DNA from: a bacterium 336/3
GTDB lineage: Bacteria > Bacteroidota > Bacteroidia > Cytophagales > Thermonemataceae
DNA length: 64,000 nt
Assembly (NCBI GenBank): GCA_001281695.1
Contig: LJIE01000001.1
Location: 2,494,586-2,558,585 of the forward strand
Reading direction: 5' to 3'
Part shown: positions 35,669 through 45,569 of the stretch, one piece after another
How positions within the stretch are numbered: position 1 is the first letter of the stretch
Layout: each line of letters begins with the position of its first letter
Made by a program: the position numbers and the translations under genes
The notes under the pieces: model-generated
What the model was told of the DNA's origin: nothing
Database searches by the model: none
The model's input: the letters and a program-made list of their open reading frames with translations, nothing else

Positions 35669-38188
35669 TTAACTAGGGGTGTTTTCTGATTCAGGAGTAG
35701 AGATTTCTTCAATTTCTTCTCCCTCTATTTTTTCTATTTTTGCAATAGAAGAAATTTCATCTTCTTTATTGAGAGTAATCAGTCTAACACCCTGTGTAGC
35801 TCTGCCTTGTACACGAAGCGTTTCGACCTTCATACGAATGGTGATACCCGACTTATTGATAATCATTAAATCATCTGTATCTGAAACATCCTTGATAGCT
35901 ACCAATTTACCTGTTTTTTCTGTAACGCTCATGGCTTTTACACCTTTTCCACCACGAGAAGTAATACGATATTCCGTTGTATCAGAGCGTTTTCCATAAC
36001 CACGTTCCGAAACTACCAATAAATTGGTATCTTCACTGCCCACACAAACCATTCCAATCACAACATCATCAGGGTTTTGCTCATCCAACCAAATACCACG
36101 AACCCCAGTAGCTGTTCTGCCCATAGGTCTTACTTTTTCTTCATGGAAATGAATAGCTCTACCAGACTTTGTAGCTAAAATAATATGGTCGCTTCCTGTT
36201 GTCATGCGTACCTCGATGAGTTTATCACCTTCATTGATATTGATGGCATTGATACCATTGGCTCTTGGGCGAGAGTAGGCTTCCAAAGTAGTTTTTTTGA
36301 TAGTACCTTTTTCTGTACACATGATTAAGAAATGATTATTGATATAATCATCATCACTCAAAGTTTCTACATTGATAACTGCTCTTACTTTATCACCTTG
36401 TTCTATTTGAATCAAGTTTTGAATAGCTCTTCCTTGTGCTGTTTTGCTACCTTCAGGAATTTCATATACTTTTTTCCAAAATACTTTTCCACTTTCTGTG
36501 AAAATCAGTAAATAATTATGATTGGTAGCAACAAACATGTGTTCTGTAAAATCATCTTGTTTAGTTGTTACACCTTTAGAACCTACACCTCCACGTCCTT
36601 GTACTCTATATTCTGTAAGAACTGTACGTTTGATATAACCTTGATGAGAAATTGTAATAACCACTTGTTCGTTGGCAATCATGTCTTCATCTTGGAACTC
36701 TTCAGCAGCATATACGATTTCTGTTCTACGTTTATCACCATAACGATCTTTAATATCATTCAATTCTTGTTTGATAATAGACATCCTTCTTGGTTCGTCA
36801 GCTAAAATATCTTTTAAATCTGCAATAAGGGTTGTAATTTGCTTGTTTTCTTCAATGATTTTATCTCTTTCAAGGCCTGTTAATCTTTGCAAACGCATTT
36901 CAAGAATTGCTTTTGCCTGAATTTCAGAAAGAGAGAAGTTTGTTACTAAATCAGTTTTGGCTATGTCAGGATCTTTAGAAGCACGAATTAACTTGATAAC
37001 AGCATCCAAGTTATCTAAAGCGATCAGTAAACCAGCTAAAATATGAAATCTTTTCTCAGCTTCATTTAAATCATACTTGGTTCTTCTTACAATAACTTCG
37101 TGTCTATGCTCAACATAGTATTTGATAAGCTCTTTGAGATTTAATGTAAGAGGTCTTCCTTTTACAAGAGCAACATTATTGACACTAAAAGTAGATTGTA
37201 ATTGTGTGTATTTGAAAAGATTATTAAGAACAACAGCAGGAATGGCATCTTTTTTTAAATCATAAACAATACGCAAACCTTCTCTATCTGACTCATCTCT
37301 GATGTCAGAAATTCCTTCAATTTTTTTATCATTTACAAGTTGTGCTGTCTTTTCAATCATGTTGGCTTTATTGACCATGTATGGAATTTCAGTTACCACG
37401 ATTTGTTCTTTACCTGTTTTGGAGGTTTCAAAATTAGCCTTTGCACGCATTACTATTCTGCCACGTCCAGTACGGAAAGCATTTCTTACACCTTCATAAC
37501 CATAAATAATACCACCAGTTGGGAAATCAGGAGCGAGAATGTGCTTCATCAAATCTGTTATTTCTACTTGTGGATTGTCAATATACATTAAAATACCTTC
37601 TACAAGTTCAGTTAGATTATGAGGAGCCATATTGGTAGCCATACCAACAGCAATACCAGATGTTCCATTCATTAATAAATTAGGTATTTTGGCAGGTAAT
37701 ACAGTTGGTTCAGTAAGTGAATCATCAAAATTTGGCTGGAAATTAACAGTATCTTTGTTGATTTCACCTAAAAGCTCTTCTGCGATTCTTTGCAAACGAG
37801 CTTCTGTATAACGCATTGCAGCAGGAGAGTCCCCATCAATAGAACCAAAGTTTCCCTGACCATCTACCAATGGATAACGCAAAGACCACTCTTGTGCCAT
37901 ACGAACCATCGTGTCATATACAGAGGCATCACCATGTGGATGGTATTTACCCAAAATTTCTCCTACAATACGGGCTGACTTCTTATAAGCTTTATTATGC
38001 AAAACACCCAAATCTAACATACCATAAAGTACACGTCTATGAACAGGTTTTAAACCATCACGTACATCAGGTAAAGCCCTTGAAACAATTACAGACATAG
38101 AATAATCTATGTAAGCTGTACGCATTTCTTCTTCAATGTTGATAGGTAAAATGTTTGAGGGGATTGAGTTCTTATCTTCGTTGAGCAT
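35669..38188 (-). CDS. gyrA: DNA gyrase subunit A
   Basis: An 839-residue gyrase A subunit. The catalytic tyrosine is Tyr127 in [10 protein letters not shown]. The N-terminal winged-helix and tower domains are followed by beta-pinwheel repeats with the GyrA-box-like [10 protein letters not shown] at about residue 540. In the quinolone-resistance-determining region the sequence is [10 protein letters not shown] (83-92), so the position equivalent to E. coli Ser83 is Ala88. Length and the pinwheel favour GyrA over ParC. The upstream gap of 251 bases is AT-rich and shows no clear promoter except a weak TATATTAG on the minus strand. Confidence 0.97.
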   Translation of the reverse strand: MLNEDKNSIPSNILPINIEEEMRTAYIDYSMSVIVSRALPDVRDGLKPVHRRVLYGMLDLGVLHNKAYKKSARIVGEILGKYHPHGDASVYDTMVRMAQEWSLRYPLVDGQGNFGSIDGDSPAAMRYTEARLQRIAEELLGEINKDTVNFQPNFDDSLTEPTVLPAKIPNLLMNGTSGIAVGMATNMAPHNLTELVEGILMYIDNPQVEITDLMKHILAPDFPTGGIIYGYEGVRNAFRTGRGRIVMRAKANFETSKTGKEQIVVTEIPYMVNKANMIEKTAQLVNDKKIEGISDIRDESDREGLRIVYDLKKDAIPAVVLNNLFKYTQLQSTFSVNNVALVKGRPLTLNLKELIKYYVEHRHEVIVRRTKYDLNEAEKRFHILAGLLIALDNLDAVIKLIRASKDPDIAKTDLVTNFSLSEIQAKAILEMRLQRLTGLERDKIIEENKQITTLIADLKDILADEPRRMSIIKQELNDIKDRYGDKRRTEIVYAAEEFQDEDMIANEQVVITISHQGYIKRTVLTEYRVQGRGGVGSKGVTTKQDDFTEHMFVATNHNYLLIFTESGKVFWKKVYEIPEGSKTAQGRAIQNLIQIEQGDKVRAVINVETLSDDDYINNHFLIMCTEKGTIKKTTLEAYSRPRANGINAININEGDKLIEVRMTTGSDHIILATKSGRAIHFHEEKVRPMGRTATGVRGIWLDEQNPDDVVIGMVCVGSEDTNLLVVSERGYGKRSDTTEYRITSRGGKGVKAMSVTEKTGKLVAIKDVSDTDDLMIINKSGITIRMKVETLRVQGRATQGVRLITLNKEDEISSIAKIEKIEGEEIEEISTPESENTPS

Positions 38189-38439
38189 TGCTAAAAATTT
38201 ATTTTTTGTACATATTCAGACTGCTAATATACTAAGAAAACTTGATTAATCCATAAAAAAACAAATATTTTTTGATTTTTATTAAATTACTTTAATAATC
38301 AAAGTAAAATAAATAAAAAAATTATAGCATATATAAAAGTATAGAGTTCGTAAATAAAAATGAGAGACTCGTAAAGTAGGGTGGGAGTTTGGGATAATAA
38401 AGATTTATATTACAATAGTATTTTACTAAAAACATTTTT

Positions 38440-38979
38440 ATGAAAAAAATTGTATTATTTATGTATCTGATGGGGCTTAGTCTTTGTATAAATGCCCAGA
38501 ATTTTCAGGAGTACTTGGCTTTATTTCCTGATATGTCTCAAGACTTTACTTGGACAGGAGCAGACTTGGAAAAGTTAAGAGTAGCAGGTAAAAATATACC
38601 ACCAAAATTTGGGAAATTTATTGATAATACGGGTTTAGTTAATGAATACCGTTTTCCAGCAGGGAAGTTAGAAGTAGGAGGGGCTGTAATAATTTTTTAT
38701 GCTGAACATTCTAATGGATATCAGAAAAACTATGATACTCAACTTCATTTACATGCCAGAACATATAATAAAAAAGGTGAAATTATACCAGGTGGAATAC
38801 ACAACTATTTAGCTACCAATGGGGAAGTCCCCAATAGATTTAGTTATAGTTTTGAGTTGATTTTTAATTTTAAAGACAAAAAACTAATAATTGACCAAAA
38901 AGCGACAGATGCTGAAATGCAAAATAAAACTACTTATAAAATTTCTAAGAAAGGACTTGTGTTTGAAAAAAGAGAGTAA
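38440..38979 (+). CDS. Hypothetical exported protein
   Basis: A 179-residue protein with a signal peptide (MKKIVLFMYLMGLSLCINAQ) and a mature part of mixed beta character. It contains FPDMSQDFTWTGADLEKLRVAGKNIP and NEYRFPAGKLEVGGAVIIFYAE but no motif I recognise. Probably periplasmic. It lies alone between the gyrA upstream gap and a long inverted repeat that separates it from the convergent metal-importer operon. Confidence 0.72.
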   Translation: MKKIVLFMYLMGLSLCINAQNFQEYLALFPDMSQDFTWTGADLEKLRVAGKNIPPKFGKFIDNTGLVNEYRFPAGKLEVGGAVIIFYAEHSNGYQKNYDTQLHLHARTYNKKGEIIPGGIHNYLATNGEVPNRFSYSFELIFNFKDKKLIIDQKATDAEMQNKTTYKISKKGLVFEKRE

Positions 38980-38992
38980 AAAATAGTGTGTT

Positions 38993-39047
38993 ATATTTTA
39001 GTTACAAATGATAACTTTTATCTAGTTGATATTTGTAACTAAAATAT
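38993..39047. terminator. Long inverted repeat, probable bidirectional terminator
   Basis: A perfect 17-bp inverted repeat (ATATTTTAGTTACAAAT at 38993-39009 and its complement at 39031-39047) with a 21-base loop. It lies between two convergent genes, 14 bases after the upstream stop codon. T-rich ends on both strands fit bidirectional termination, although the loop is long. Confidence 0.6.
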
Positions 39048-39130
39048 TTTCTAAAATATAAAAAATTGCTATTTTATTAACAAATCTACTATTTACATTT
39101 AATACCTACAAGGATGCTTGAGTTATTACC

Positions 39131-39988
39131 TTATTTAACATAATAAAAATTATTTGTAAAGATCTTAGAGTATACCAAAACTATTAAAAATATAATGGTT
39201 TCTATGATTACAATACTTGCAGCCGAAGAACCTCCAAAAATTACAGATATATAATAGCCTAATACCACAGATAATAATCCAAATAGAATACTCCATTTTA
39301 TCATCTTTTCCAAATTCTTAGATATGATGTACGATGTAGCAGGAGGGATGACAAACAAAGCTACTACCAATACCGAACCTACGAGTTCAAAAGATGCTAC
39401 GGTTACCATAGAAACCAATGAAATAAGTAGATAGTGCCATAAAGATACTGATATACCAATGGATAAAGCATAACTTTCGTCAAATGTGATCATCCATAAT
39501 GGTCTATATGCCTTCTTCACAAAAATCACAACACATATAAATACAAATCCTCCCAAAGGGAAAGCTCTTGGAATATCATAAGTGGGAAAAATATCTAATG
39601 TGTCAAAAGGTATATACAACATCTCACCAAAAAGTACACACTCTTGATCAACATCTGCTTGTTCAGCAAATAACGTAACCAAAATAATCCCTACTGCAAA
39701 TAGAAATGTAAATGTAATTCCTGTAGCTGTATCTCCACGATTGGGTAACCTTCGATTGATCCATGTTGTTAGAAAAGCTGTGAATACACCAAATATTGTT
39801 GCCACAAATAAAATTATAAAATTATTCTTAGTTTCAGATATCAAATATGCTATTACAATACCTGGAAGAATACTATGTGCTATGGCATCTGTGAGCATAC
39901 CCATTTTTCTAAGAATCAGGAAGCAACCTAAAATACTACAACTGATACTGATAAGCCCTACACAGATAATAATCCAAATATCTTGCAT
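39131..39988 (-). CDS. Metal ABC transporter permease (ABC-3 family)
   Basis: A 285-residue permease with about eight membrane segments, of the ABC-3 family that imports Mn, Zn or Fe. The N-terminus (LGCFLILRKMGMLTDAIAHSILPGIVIAYL) and the C-terminal part (SFELVGSVLVVALFVIPPATSYII) are typical. It is the last gene of the operon with a second permease, an ATPase, a binding protein and a DtxR/MntR regulator, separated from its neighbour by four bases. Metal identity is not resolved by the sequence; the MntR-type regulator points to manganese. Confidence 0.9.
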   Translation of the reverse strand: MQDIWIIICVGLISISCSILGCFLILRKMGMLTDAIAHSILPGIVIAYLISETKNNFIILFVATIFGVFTAFLTTWINRRLPNRGDTATGITFTFLFAVGIILVTLFAEQADVDQECVLFGEMLYIPFDTLDIFPTYDIPRAFPLGGFVFICVVIFVKKAYRPLWMITFDESYALSIGISVSLWHYLLISLVSMVTVASFELVGSVLVVALFVIPPATSYIISKNLEKMIKWSILFGLLSVVLGYYISVIFGGSSAASIVIIETIIFLIVLVYSKIFTNNFYYVK

Positions 39989-39992
39989 AATT

Positions 39993-40832
39993 TTATATAG
40001 AAATATTTCCTCTTTTGTTTATTTTGAATAATACCAATGCAAGTAAAGAGCATACAACTACAATCCAAGGTCCTGTAGGAGTTTTGGGATATATATAGGA
40101 GAGAGATGTTCCTACAATTACCACCAACATATTAATAGCAATACTCAAAATGAAAAGTATATTGAGATTTTGCCTTTTCATTTTTTTACTCAGAAAAAGA
40201 GCTATTCCTGCAGGAGTAAGTAACATTGCAGACATTAGGACTACACCTACAGATTGAAGCCCTGCAACAATTGTAAGAATACTCATAAAAGTAAGTACAT
40301 GATTTGCAAAATTTGTTCGGATACCTACACTTTTAGAGTAGAGAGTGTCAAATGTTGTATAGGATAACCATCTTTTTGAAAAAAAGTTAATACACGCAAC
40401 TAAAAAAACAACGATTAAAGAAAACAGAATATCTTGTGGTAACATAGAAGCTGCCTTTCCAAATAAAAAGCTTTCCAAGCCTGAAACCCCTGAATTTCCA
40501 GATGCTTGAATTTTTACCAAAATCCAAAGACCTAAAGCAAAGAAAAATGACAAAACGATTGCCATAATTGTATCTTTTTTGAGTTTGGTATGACGTTCTA
40601 AAGCATAAATACTATAAATAGATAAAAAACCACTGACAGCAGCACCAATGCTCAACACCAACATGTCTTTTGCACCATACAACATAAATGCCATACCTAC
40701 ACCAGGTAAAACACCATGGGCTACTACATCACCAGTCAATGCCTCTTTACGCAATACCAGCCAAACTCCTACAATTGCAGAAGCAATAGCCAAAAGAATA
40801 CCACCTATCAATACATACCAAAAATTTATCAT
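39993..40832 (-). CDS. Metal ABC transporter permease (ABC-3 family)
   Basis: A 279-residue ABC-3 family permease, paralogous to the downstream gene. It has about eight membrane segments and the characteristic VWLVLRKEALTGDVVAHGVLPGVGMAFML and AGLQSVGVVLMSAMLLTPAGIALFLS. Together the two permeases would form a heterodimeric channel, as in SitCD/MntCD-type importers. It is spaced six bases from the ATPase gene and four from the next permease. Confidence 0.9.
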   Translation of the reverse strand: MINFWYVLIGGILLAIASAIVGVWLVLRKEALTGDVVAHGVLPGVGMAFMLYGAKDMLVLSIGAAVSGFLSIYSIYALERHTKLKKDTIMAIVLSFFFALGLWILVKIQASGNSGVSGLESFLFGKAASMLPQDILFSLIVVFLVACINFFSKRWLSYTTFDTLYSKSVGIRTNFANHVLTFMSILTIVAGLQSVGVVLMSAMLLTPAGIALFLSKKMKRQNLNILFILSIAINMLVVIVGTSLSYIYPKTPTGPWIVVVCSLLALVLFKINKRGNISI

Positions 40833-40838
40833 AAAATT

Positions 40839-41564
40839 TTATTTTATAAACTGATATGTTTCTTGGATATTGACTTCTGTGAAAACCTCCTCGACACTTC
40901 CTATATCTACTAGCTTTCCTTCTTTGAGAAGCAGGAGGAAGTCGAAATATTTAGGAACTGTTGAAAGTTGGTGATGTACCATCACGATAGTTTTTCCTTC
41001 ATTGACTACTGATGTTTTGAGTAAATCAATCAGGAGTTTTTCAGTTGCAACATCTACACCCACAAAAGGCTCATCGAATAAATATAAATCTGCTTCTTGT
41101 GCAAAAGCTCTTGCTAAAAATACTCTTTGTTGTTGCCCTCCAGAAAGTTCAGAAATTTGTTTATCAGCCTTATCAGCCATTCCTACTTTTTCAAGATAAC
41201 TCATGGCTTTTTGTTTGTGTTGTTTAGTGATTCTCCCAAACAAACCAAATTCTTTGTAAAGTCCCATAAGAGCCACCTCCAATACAGAAGCAGGGAAGTC
41301 CCAATCAATGCTGTCTTTTTGTGGAAGGTATGCAATTTGATTTCTAACTTCTTTCAAACTTTTTCCAAATATTTGAATAATACCAGATGAGTTTGGTATC
41401 AATCCCATGATGGCTTTGAGTAATGTAGATTTTCCTGAACCATTTGCTCCTACAATTCCTATCATCTGTGAGGAAGGGATTTCACACGAAAAATCCTGAA
41501 ATATTTTATGTTCAAAATATCCTACATGAATATTTTTTAATACAATGGCGTTTTGTTTATTCAT
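40839..41564 (-). CDS. Metal ABC transporter ATP-binding protein
   Basis: A 241-residue ABC ATPase. Walker A is GANGSGKST, the Q-loop lies in YLPQKDSID, the signature is LSGGQQQRVFLARA and Walker B is LYLFDEPFVGVD, followed by the H-loop in MVHHQLS. It energises the two permeases encoded directly downstream. The sequence fits the MntB/ZnuC/SitB group. Spacing to both neighbours is six bases, so the operon is tightly packed. Confidence 0.95.
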   Translation of the reverse strand: MNKQNAIVLKNIHVGYFEHKIFQDFSCEIPSSQMIGIVGANGSGKSTLLKAIMGLIPNSSGIIQIFGKSLKEVRNQIAYLPQKDSIDWDFPASVLEVALMGLYKEFGLFGRITKQHKQKAMSYLEKVGMADKADKQISELSGGQQQRVFLARAFAQEADLYLFDEPFVGVDVATEKLLIDLLKTSVVNEGKTIVMVHHQLSTVPKYFDFLLLLKEGKLVDIGSVEEVFTEVNIQETYQFIK

Positions 41565-41570
41565 AGCTTT

Positions 41571-42494
41571 TTACTTCAATGCCTCTACAATTTTATCTAC
41601 ATTGGCTTTGTACATTCCAATATAAGTCCCTTCGGGAGTACCGAATGTTCCCATTGCATCGGAGTACAAACCTTCAATAATTTTGATTTTTTTCCCTTTA
41701 CTTTCTACACCTTTTACAACAGCTTCAATACCTTTGGGAGAGATAGACGTTTCTACAAAAACTGCTTTGATATTTTGATTGGTGATAAAATCAACTAAAT
41801 CTTGAATATCTCTTAAACCATAATCTGTGGTTGTTGAAATTCCTTGCAAAGCTTTTACTTTAAAATTATAAGCTTTTTCAAAATATCTAAAAGCATCGTG
41901 AGAGGTGATGAGTACTCTTTGTGATACAGGAATTTCTTCTATTCGCTTTTTAGTATATACTTGCAACTTCTTTAATTCTTCAATATATTTTCTTGAATTC
42001 TCCTCAATCATATTTTTTTGAGATGGATATTTCAATTTTAAGTTGTTTGTTACAACTTCCGAAACCTCTATCCATAAATTAATATCAAACCAAATATGAG
42101 GGTCATGTAGTTTTTCATTGATAGGTATTAGTTTATTTTCTTTTAAAGAATCTCCAGCACTGATGACCATTTTCTTTTTTGAGATTTTCTCTAATATATA
42201 ATTCATTTTTCCTTCAAGATGCAATCCATTACAAATAATTAAAGTTGATTTATTTAACTTTTGTAAATCTGTTTGAGAAAACTTGTATAAATGAGGATCA
42301 ACTCCTTCACCCATTAGGTAATTTACTTCAAGAGAGGGAGGTGCAATATTTTTAGTTATATCATACAACATTCCTGTTGTAGCAAGAACATAGTTTTTAT
42401 TTTCTTGAATATCTCTGCAAGAAAGCATTTGTAATACGCTACAGAAAAGCAGCAACCATTTTAATTTCTTTTTTATTTTATAATAAAACTCCAT
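41571..42494 (-). CDS. Metal-binding lipoprotein of the Mn/Zn importer
   Basis: A 307-residue solute-binding protein of the ZnuA/TroA/MntA group. A lipoprotein signal ends near MLSC26. The four metal ligands fit the family: His68 in DPHLYK, His133 in DPHIWFD, His199 in SHDAFRYF and Asp279 in YSDAMG. There is no long histidine-rich loop of the kind typical of many zinc-specific ZnuA proteins, which leans towards manganese or iron (inference). It overlaps the regulator gene by 17 bases. Confidence 0.93.
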   Translation of the reverse strand: MEFYYKIKKKLKWLLLFCSVLQMLSCRDIQENKNYVLATTGMLYDITKNIAPPSLEVNYLMGEGVDPHLYKFSQTDLQKLNKSTLIICNGLHLEGKMNYILEKISKKKMVISAGDSLKENKLIPINEKLHDPHIWFDINLWIEVSEVVTNNLKLKYPSQKNMIEENSRKYIEELKKLQVYTKKRIEEIPVSQRVLITSHDAFRYFEKAYNFKVKALQGISTTTDYGLRDIQDLVDFITNQNIKAVFVETSISPKGIEAVVKGVESKGKKIKIIEGLYSDAMGTFGTPEGTYIGMYKANVDKIVEALK

Positions 42495-43140
42495 ATATCT
42501 TTTCTGAAATTTCTTTAGATAGAGTTGTATTCCTATTTTCGTTGATAATTACATCTATCGAATTATCATAAGTATTTTTATCACATATTTCAATCAAAGC
42601 TCCAATGCTTACAGATATTTTACTCAAATATTGAAGTAGAGTTGAAGAATCATCTGTAATACTTTTTACTTGTATTTTTTGTTGATTTGTACAACTATTG
42701 AGACATACTAGATTTTCAGTTACTGGAAACTCTCCATGTTCATTAGGAATAGGTTCTCCATGTGGATCAAATGTTGGACAATCTAAAAATTTATATAATC
42801 GTTCTATAAGCAAACCAGATTGAATATGTTCAAGTTGTTCAGCGACATCGTGAACTTCATCCCAAGAAAAGTTAAGTTTATCAACTAAAAAGGTTTCCCA
42901 AAGCCTATGTTTTCTAACAATTTCAATAGCGATTTTTTTTCCCTCATTTGTAAGTTTTACACCTTGATACTTGGCATAATCAATTAGTTTTTTTTGGTTG
43001 AGCTTTTTAAGCATATCACTTACCGAAGCAGGATTGATTTCCAGTTTCTTAGCAATGTCATTGGTTGTGATTTCCAAAGAATGAGGGTAGGAGAGAGAAA
43101 AAATAATTTTCAAATAATTTTCTTCTGTATAACTTAGCAT
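42478..43140 (-). CDS. DtxR/MntR family metal-dependent repressor
   Basis: A 220-residue regulator, with the ATG at 43140 chosen because it gives the usual start MLSYTEENYLKIIF. The winged helix-turn-helix (ITTNDIAKKLEINPASVSDMLKKL, about 22-45) is followed by the metal-binding/dimerisation domain (HRLWETFLVDKL, HDVAEQLEHIQS, CPTFDPHGEPIPN) and a C-terminal FeoA-like SH3 segment. It would repress the downstream importer genes when metal is plentiful. The gene is first in the operon and autoregulation is likely, since candidate operators lie upstream. Confidence 0.9.
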   Translation of the reverse strand: MLSYTEENYLKIIFSLSYPHSLEITTNDIAKKLEINPASVSDMLKKLNQKKLIDYAKYQGVKLTNEGKKIAIEIVRKHRLWETFLVDKLNFSWDEVHDVAEQLEHIQSGLLIERLYKFLDCPTFDPHGEPIPNEHGEFPVTENLVCLNSCTNQQKIQVKSITDDSSTLLQYLSKISVSIGALIEICDKNTYDNSIDVIINENRNTTLSKEISEKIYGVLL

Positions 43141-43176
43141 CTTGAATCTATAAAGTATATCTTGAATATCATTTGA

Positions 43177-43206
43177 CAAATATATACATAATAAAGGAGT
43201 AAACAA
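43177..43206 (-). promoter_or_regulatory. Promoter of the metal-importer operon
   Basis: On the minus strand, TTG at 43206-43204 is followed after 19 bases by TATATTTG at 43184-43177, a canonical Bacteroidota promoter. The regulator ATG lies 37 bases downstream. The plus-strand palindrome ATTTGACAAAT at 43171-43181 overlaps the -7 element. Confidence 0.75.
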
Positions 43207-43214
43207 AATATTTT

Positions 43215-43262
43215 TTTAGACAAATCTAAATTATAATTTAATTACTAAATAATTTAGCTAAA
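43215..43262. promoter_or_regulatory. Candidate MntR/DtxR operators
   Basis: TTTAGACAAATCTAAA at 43215-43230 is a palindrome with six-base arms and a four-base spacer, nine bases beyond the -33 element. CTAAATAATTTAG (43245-43257) and TTTAGCTAAA (43253-43262) are further overlapping palindromes built from the same TTTAG/CTAAA half-site. This resembles known DtxR/SirR-type boxes with TTAG/CTAA arms. Binding is inferred, not seen. Confidence 0.55.
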
Positions 43263-43434
43263 AATATTAGTAAAATTATATTTGCTAAACAATACTAAAG
43301 GTGTAAATCTAAATTATGAACACTGTTTATTGAAAATATCTCGTTTAAATTTTTTCAATAAAATCATTTAAAGTAATACAAGAAGTAAAACCAAAATAAA
43401 AACTGATTTTCAATACTTTAACCACGTAAAAAAC

Positions 43435-44253
43435 ATGCAAGAATTACAAGAAAAAATAGAGCAGATTTGGACAGACAGAAGCCTTTTGAATAAGCCAGAA
43501 AGCATAGATACCATTGAACACATCATTGCTGAACTGGATGCTGGAAAAATTCGAGTGGCACAAATTTTAGCAAATGGAGATTGGCAAGTAAACGAGTGGA
43601 TAAAAAAAGCTGTTATTCTTTATTTTCCTATCAAGGAAATGAAAACCATGGAGGTGGGTATTTTTGAGTTTCATGATAAAATTCCTCTCAAAAAAGATTA
43701 TGCTGCTAAAGGTGTGAGAGTTGTGCCACATGCTATAGCCCGATATGGAAGTTATATTTCTAAAGGTGTTATCTTAATGCCCTCTTATGTAAATATTGGG
43801 GCGTATGTAGATGAAGGAACCATGGTAGATACATGGGCTACTGTAGGTAGTTGTGCTCAAATTGGTAAACATGTACATTTGAGTGGTGGAGTAGGCGTGG
43901 GAGGCGTTTTAGAACCAGTTCAGGCTGCTCCTGTGATTATAGAAGATGGTGCATTTGTGGGTTCTCGTTGTATTTTGGTTGAAGGTGTTAGAGTGGGTAA
44001 AGAAGCCGTTTTGGGGGCTGGTGTAACTCTTACAGCAAGCTCTAAAATTATAGATGTAACAGGAGACAGCCCAGTAGAGTACAAAGGCATTGTACCTCCT
44101 CGTAGCGTGGTTATCCCTGGCAGTTATACCAAGAAATTTGCAGCAGGAGAGTATCAAGTACCTTGTGCTTTGATTATCGGAAAACGAAAAGAAAGTACAG
44201 ATTTGAAAACCTCCCTCAATGACGCTTTGAGGGAAAATAATGTAGCTGTATAG
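43435..44253 (+). CDS. dapD: Tetrahydrodipicolinate N-succinyltransferase
   Basis: A 272-residue DapD, acting in the succinylase branch of lysine and diaminopimelate biosynthesis (tetrahydrodipicolinate plus succinyl-CoA). The left-handed beta-helix of hexapeptide repeats begins at about residue 110 (ILMPSYVNIGAYVDEGTMVDTWATVGSCAQIG). Conserved segments GGVLEPVQAAPVIIED and VPPRSVVIPG are present. Length matches the family. It is divergent from the metal-importer operon. Confidence 0.96.
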   Translation: MQELQEKIEQIWTDRSLLNKPESIDTIEHIIAELDAGKIRVAQILANGDWQVNEWIKKAVILYFPIKEMKTMEVGIFEFHDKIPLKKDYAAKGVRVVPHAIARYGSYISKGVILMPSYVNIGAYVDEGTMVDTWATVGSCAQIGKHVHLSGGVGVGGVLEPVQAAPVIIEDGAFVGSRCILVEGVRVGKEAVLGAGVTLTASSKIIDVTGDSPVEYKGIVPPRSVVIPGSYTKKFAAGEYQVPCALIIGKRKESTDLKTSLNDALRENNVAV

Positions 44254-44283
44254 ATTTTTTAGATGTTAGATTTAAATATTTAG

Positions 44284-44330
44284 AAACCTTATAGGTTTTT
44301 AACCAGAAAAAATGAACCTATAAGGTTTTA
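44284..44330. repeat. Inverted repeat of AACCTATAAGGTT type
   Basis: AAACCTTATAGGTT (44284-44297) is mirrored by AACCTATAAGGTTT (44315-44328) around a 17-base loop; TTTTT follows the first arm. It lies 30 bases after dapD and may terminate it, and it shares its arms with the repeat at 657-710. Confidence 0.65.
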
Positions 44331-44347
44331 ATATAATCCTAAAAAGT

Positions 44348-45568
44348 ATGAATACAGAAAATGCTATTTCAAAAGACAAAAACCTTCTTATTGTTTTATC
44401 AGGAAATGAAAAGAAGAGCCATGAACTTCTTGATTTAATAGAAAATTTCTGTGGAGCTGTTATCGAATCCCCTTCGCAAATGCAGGGGGATTTGGTACAA
44501 AAGAAAATATATGCCTGCGGAGATATATCCAAAATCAAGGATTTTAAACTTTCTGTCCCTTTTTATATTATCAGGGAAATATCTTATCATTTTGAAGATT
44601 TGATGGATATAAATTTTGTGAGTATTGGTAATGTTCCTGTTGTGGTCTGTAATGCAGGTGTCTTTTTTAGACGTTTTTTTGAGGATGAGAACGATCATTT
44701 TAATAAAATCAGACTGGAACATCAATTTCAGAATTTAACTGAATCTACCAAACCTGGAATGGCTTTTAGAAAGGGTATCTATCTAACAGAAGTATTGAAA
44801 GAAATCACAAGCGAACAAAATGAGTTGTTGCATTACAGACTTTTGAGATGCTCCAGTAATTTTTCAGGACCTACAGAAAACTTTCGTGATACAGACCTGC
44901 GAATCATGAATTCTATGAATGAAGCTATTCAATATGTTTTTGAGAAAAAAACGCATTTAAACCACGTATTAGCTCAGATTTATGAAAACAAGAAGGAAGA
45001 CAACTCAAAAGAGAAAAAGGCTAAAATTAAGGCACATTCTGACAAAACAAAGGACATGCCTTCAGAAGGGTTGATAGCTTTTTGTACATTTTATGAAAAA
45101 ACAGGCTTTCAGCACCTCAAACCTTCAGAAACTGACAGATACGACTGGGTTTTGGGAAAGATTAGTGGGCTTACAACACTTCATTTCAAACTGAAGAATT
45201 CGGTAAAAGATGAAACGTTAGCTAAAGAGTTTACAGTAACACTCTATCCTAATTCTGTTTTTTTTATTCCACTTTCTACCAACAGATTATACACCCACGA
45301 AATAAAGCCTTCTATTTTGAATATAGACAAAATCCCCACCCGAATGGGATATGTGGCTCGGTGTTCCAATAAAGAGGCTGTATTTATGAATAATGAAGTG
45401 TATATCAAGGAGAATGGAGAGCTTATCAAACTGCAAGCCATGCAACAGGAAGGAATGGCTCATCTGAAAGAAACCTACAGAATAGAAAACATATCGGAAG
45501 ATGCTGTTGAATATGGTAAAATTGATTTTAGCATGAATTCTGGGGATTATCAGAAACCCATTTACTAA
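44348..45568 (+). CDS. 2OG-Fe(II) oxygenase-like protein, N-terminally extended
   Basis: A 406-residue protein. The C-terminal 260 residues are homologous to the next gene and read as a double-stranded beta-helix oxygenase: the HxD of the iron site is H230-S-D232 (KAHSDKTKDM), the distal His is His317 (YTHEI), and the 2-oxoglutarate Arg is Arg338 (YVARCSNK). AlkB-like proteins share this order, but I could not confirm a subfamily. The extra N-terminal 140 residues contain a possible Rossmann-like start (LLIVLSGNEKKSHELL) and are unknown. The gene is one base from the downstream paralogue, so a single transcript is likely. Confidence 0.72.
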   Translation: MNTENAISKDKNLLIVLSGNEKKSHELLDLIENFCGAVIESPSQMQGDLVQKKIYACGDISKIKDFKLSVPFYIIREISYHFEDLMDINFVSIGNVPVVVCNAGVFFRRFFEDENDHFNKIRLEHQFQNLTESTKPGMAFRKGIYLTEVLKEITSEQNELLHYRLLRCSSNFSGPTENFRDTDLRIMNSMNEAIQYVFEKKTHLNHVLAQIYENKKEDNSKEKKAKIKAHSDKTKDMPSEGLIAFCTFYEKTGFQHLKPSETDRYDWVLGKISGLTTLHFKLKNSVKDETLAKEFTVTLYPNSVFFIPLSTNRLYTHEIKPSILNIDKIPTRMGYVARCSNKEAVFMNNEVYIKENGELIKLQAMQQEGMAHLKETYRIENISEDAVEYGKIDFSMNSGDYQKPIY

Positions 45569-45569
45569 T

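Noticed and set aside
38189-38439. Origin of replication near gyrA
   Set aside because: The gap is AT-rich, but no DnaA boxes were recognised and no dnaA or dnaN gene is present.
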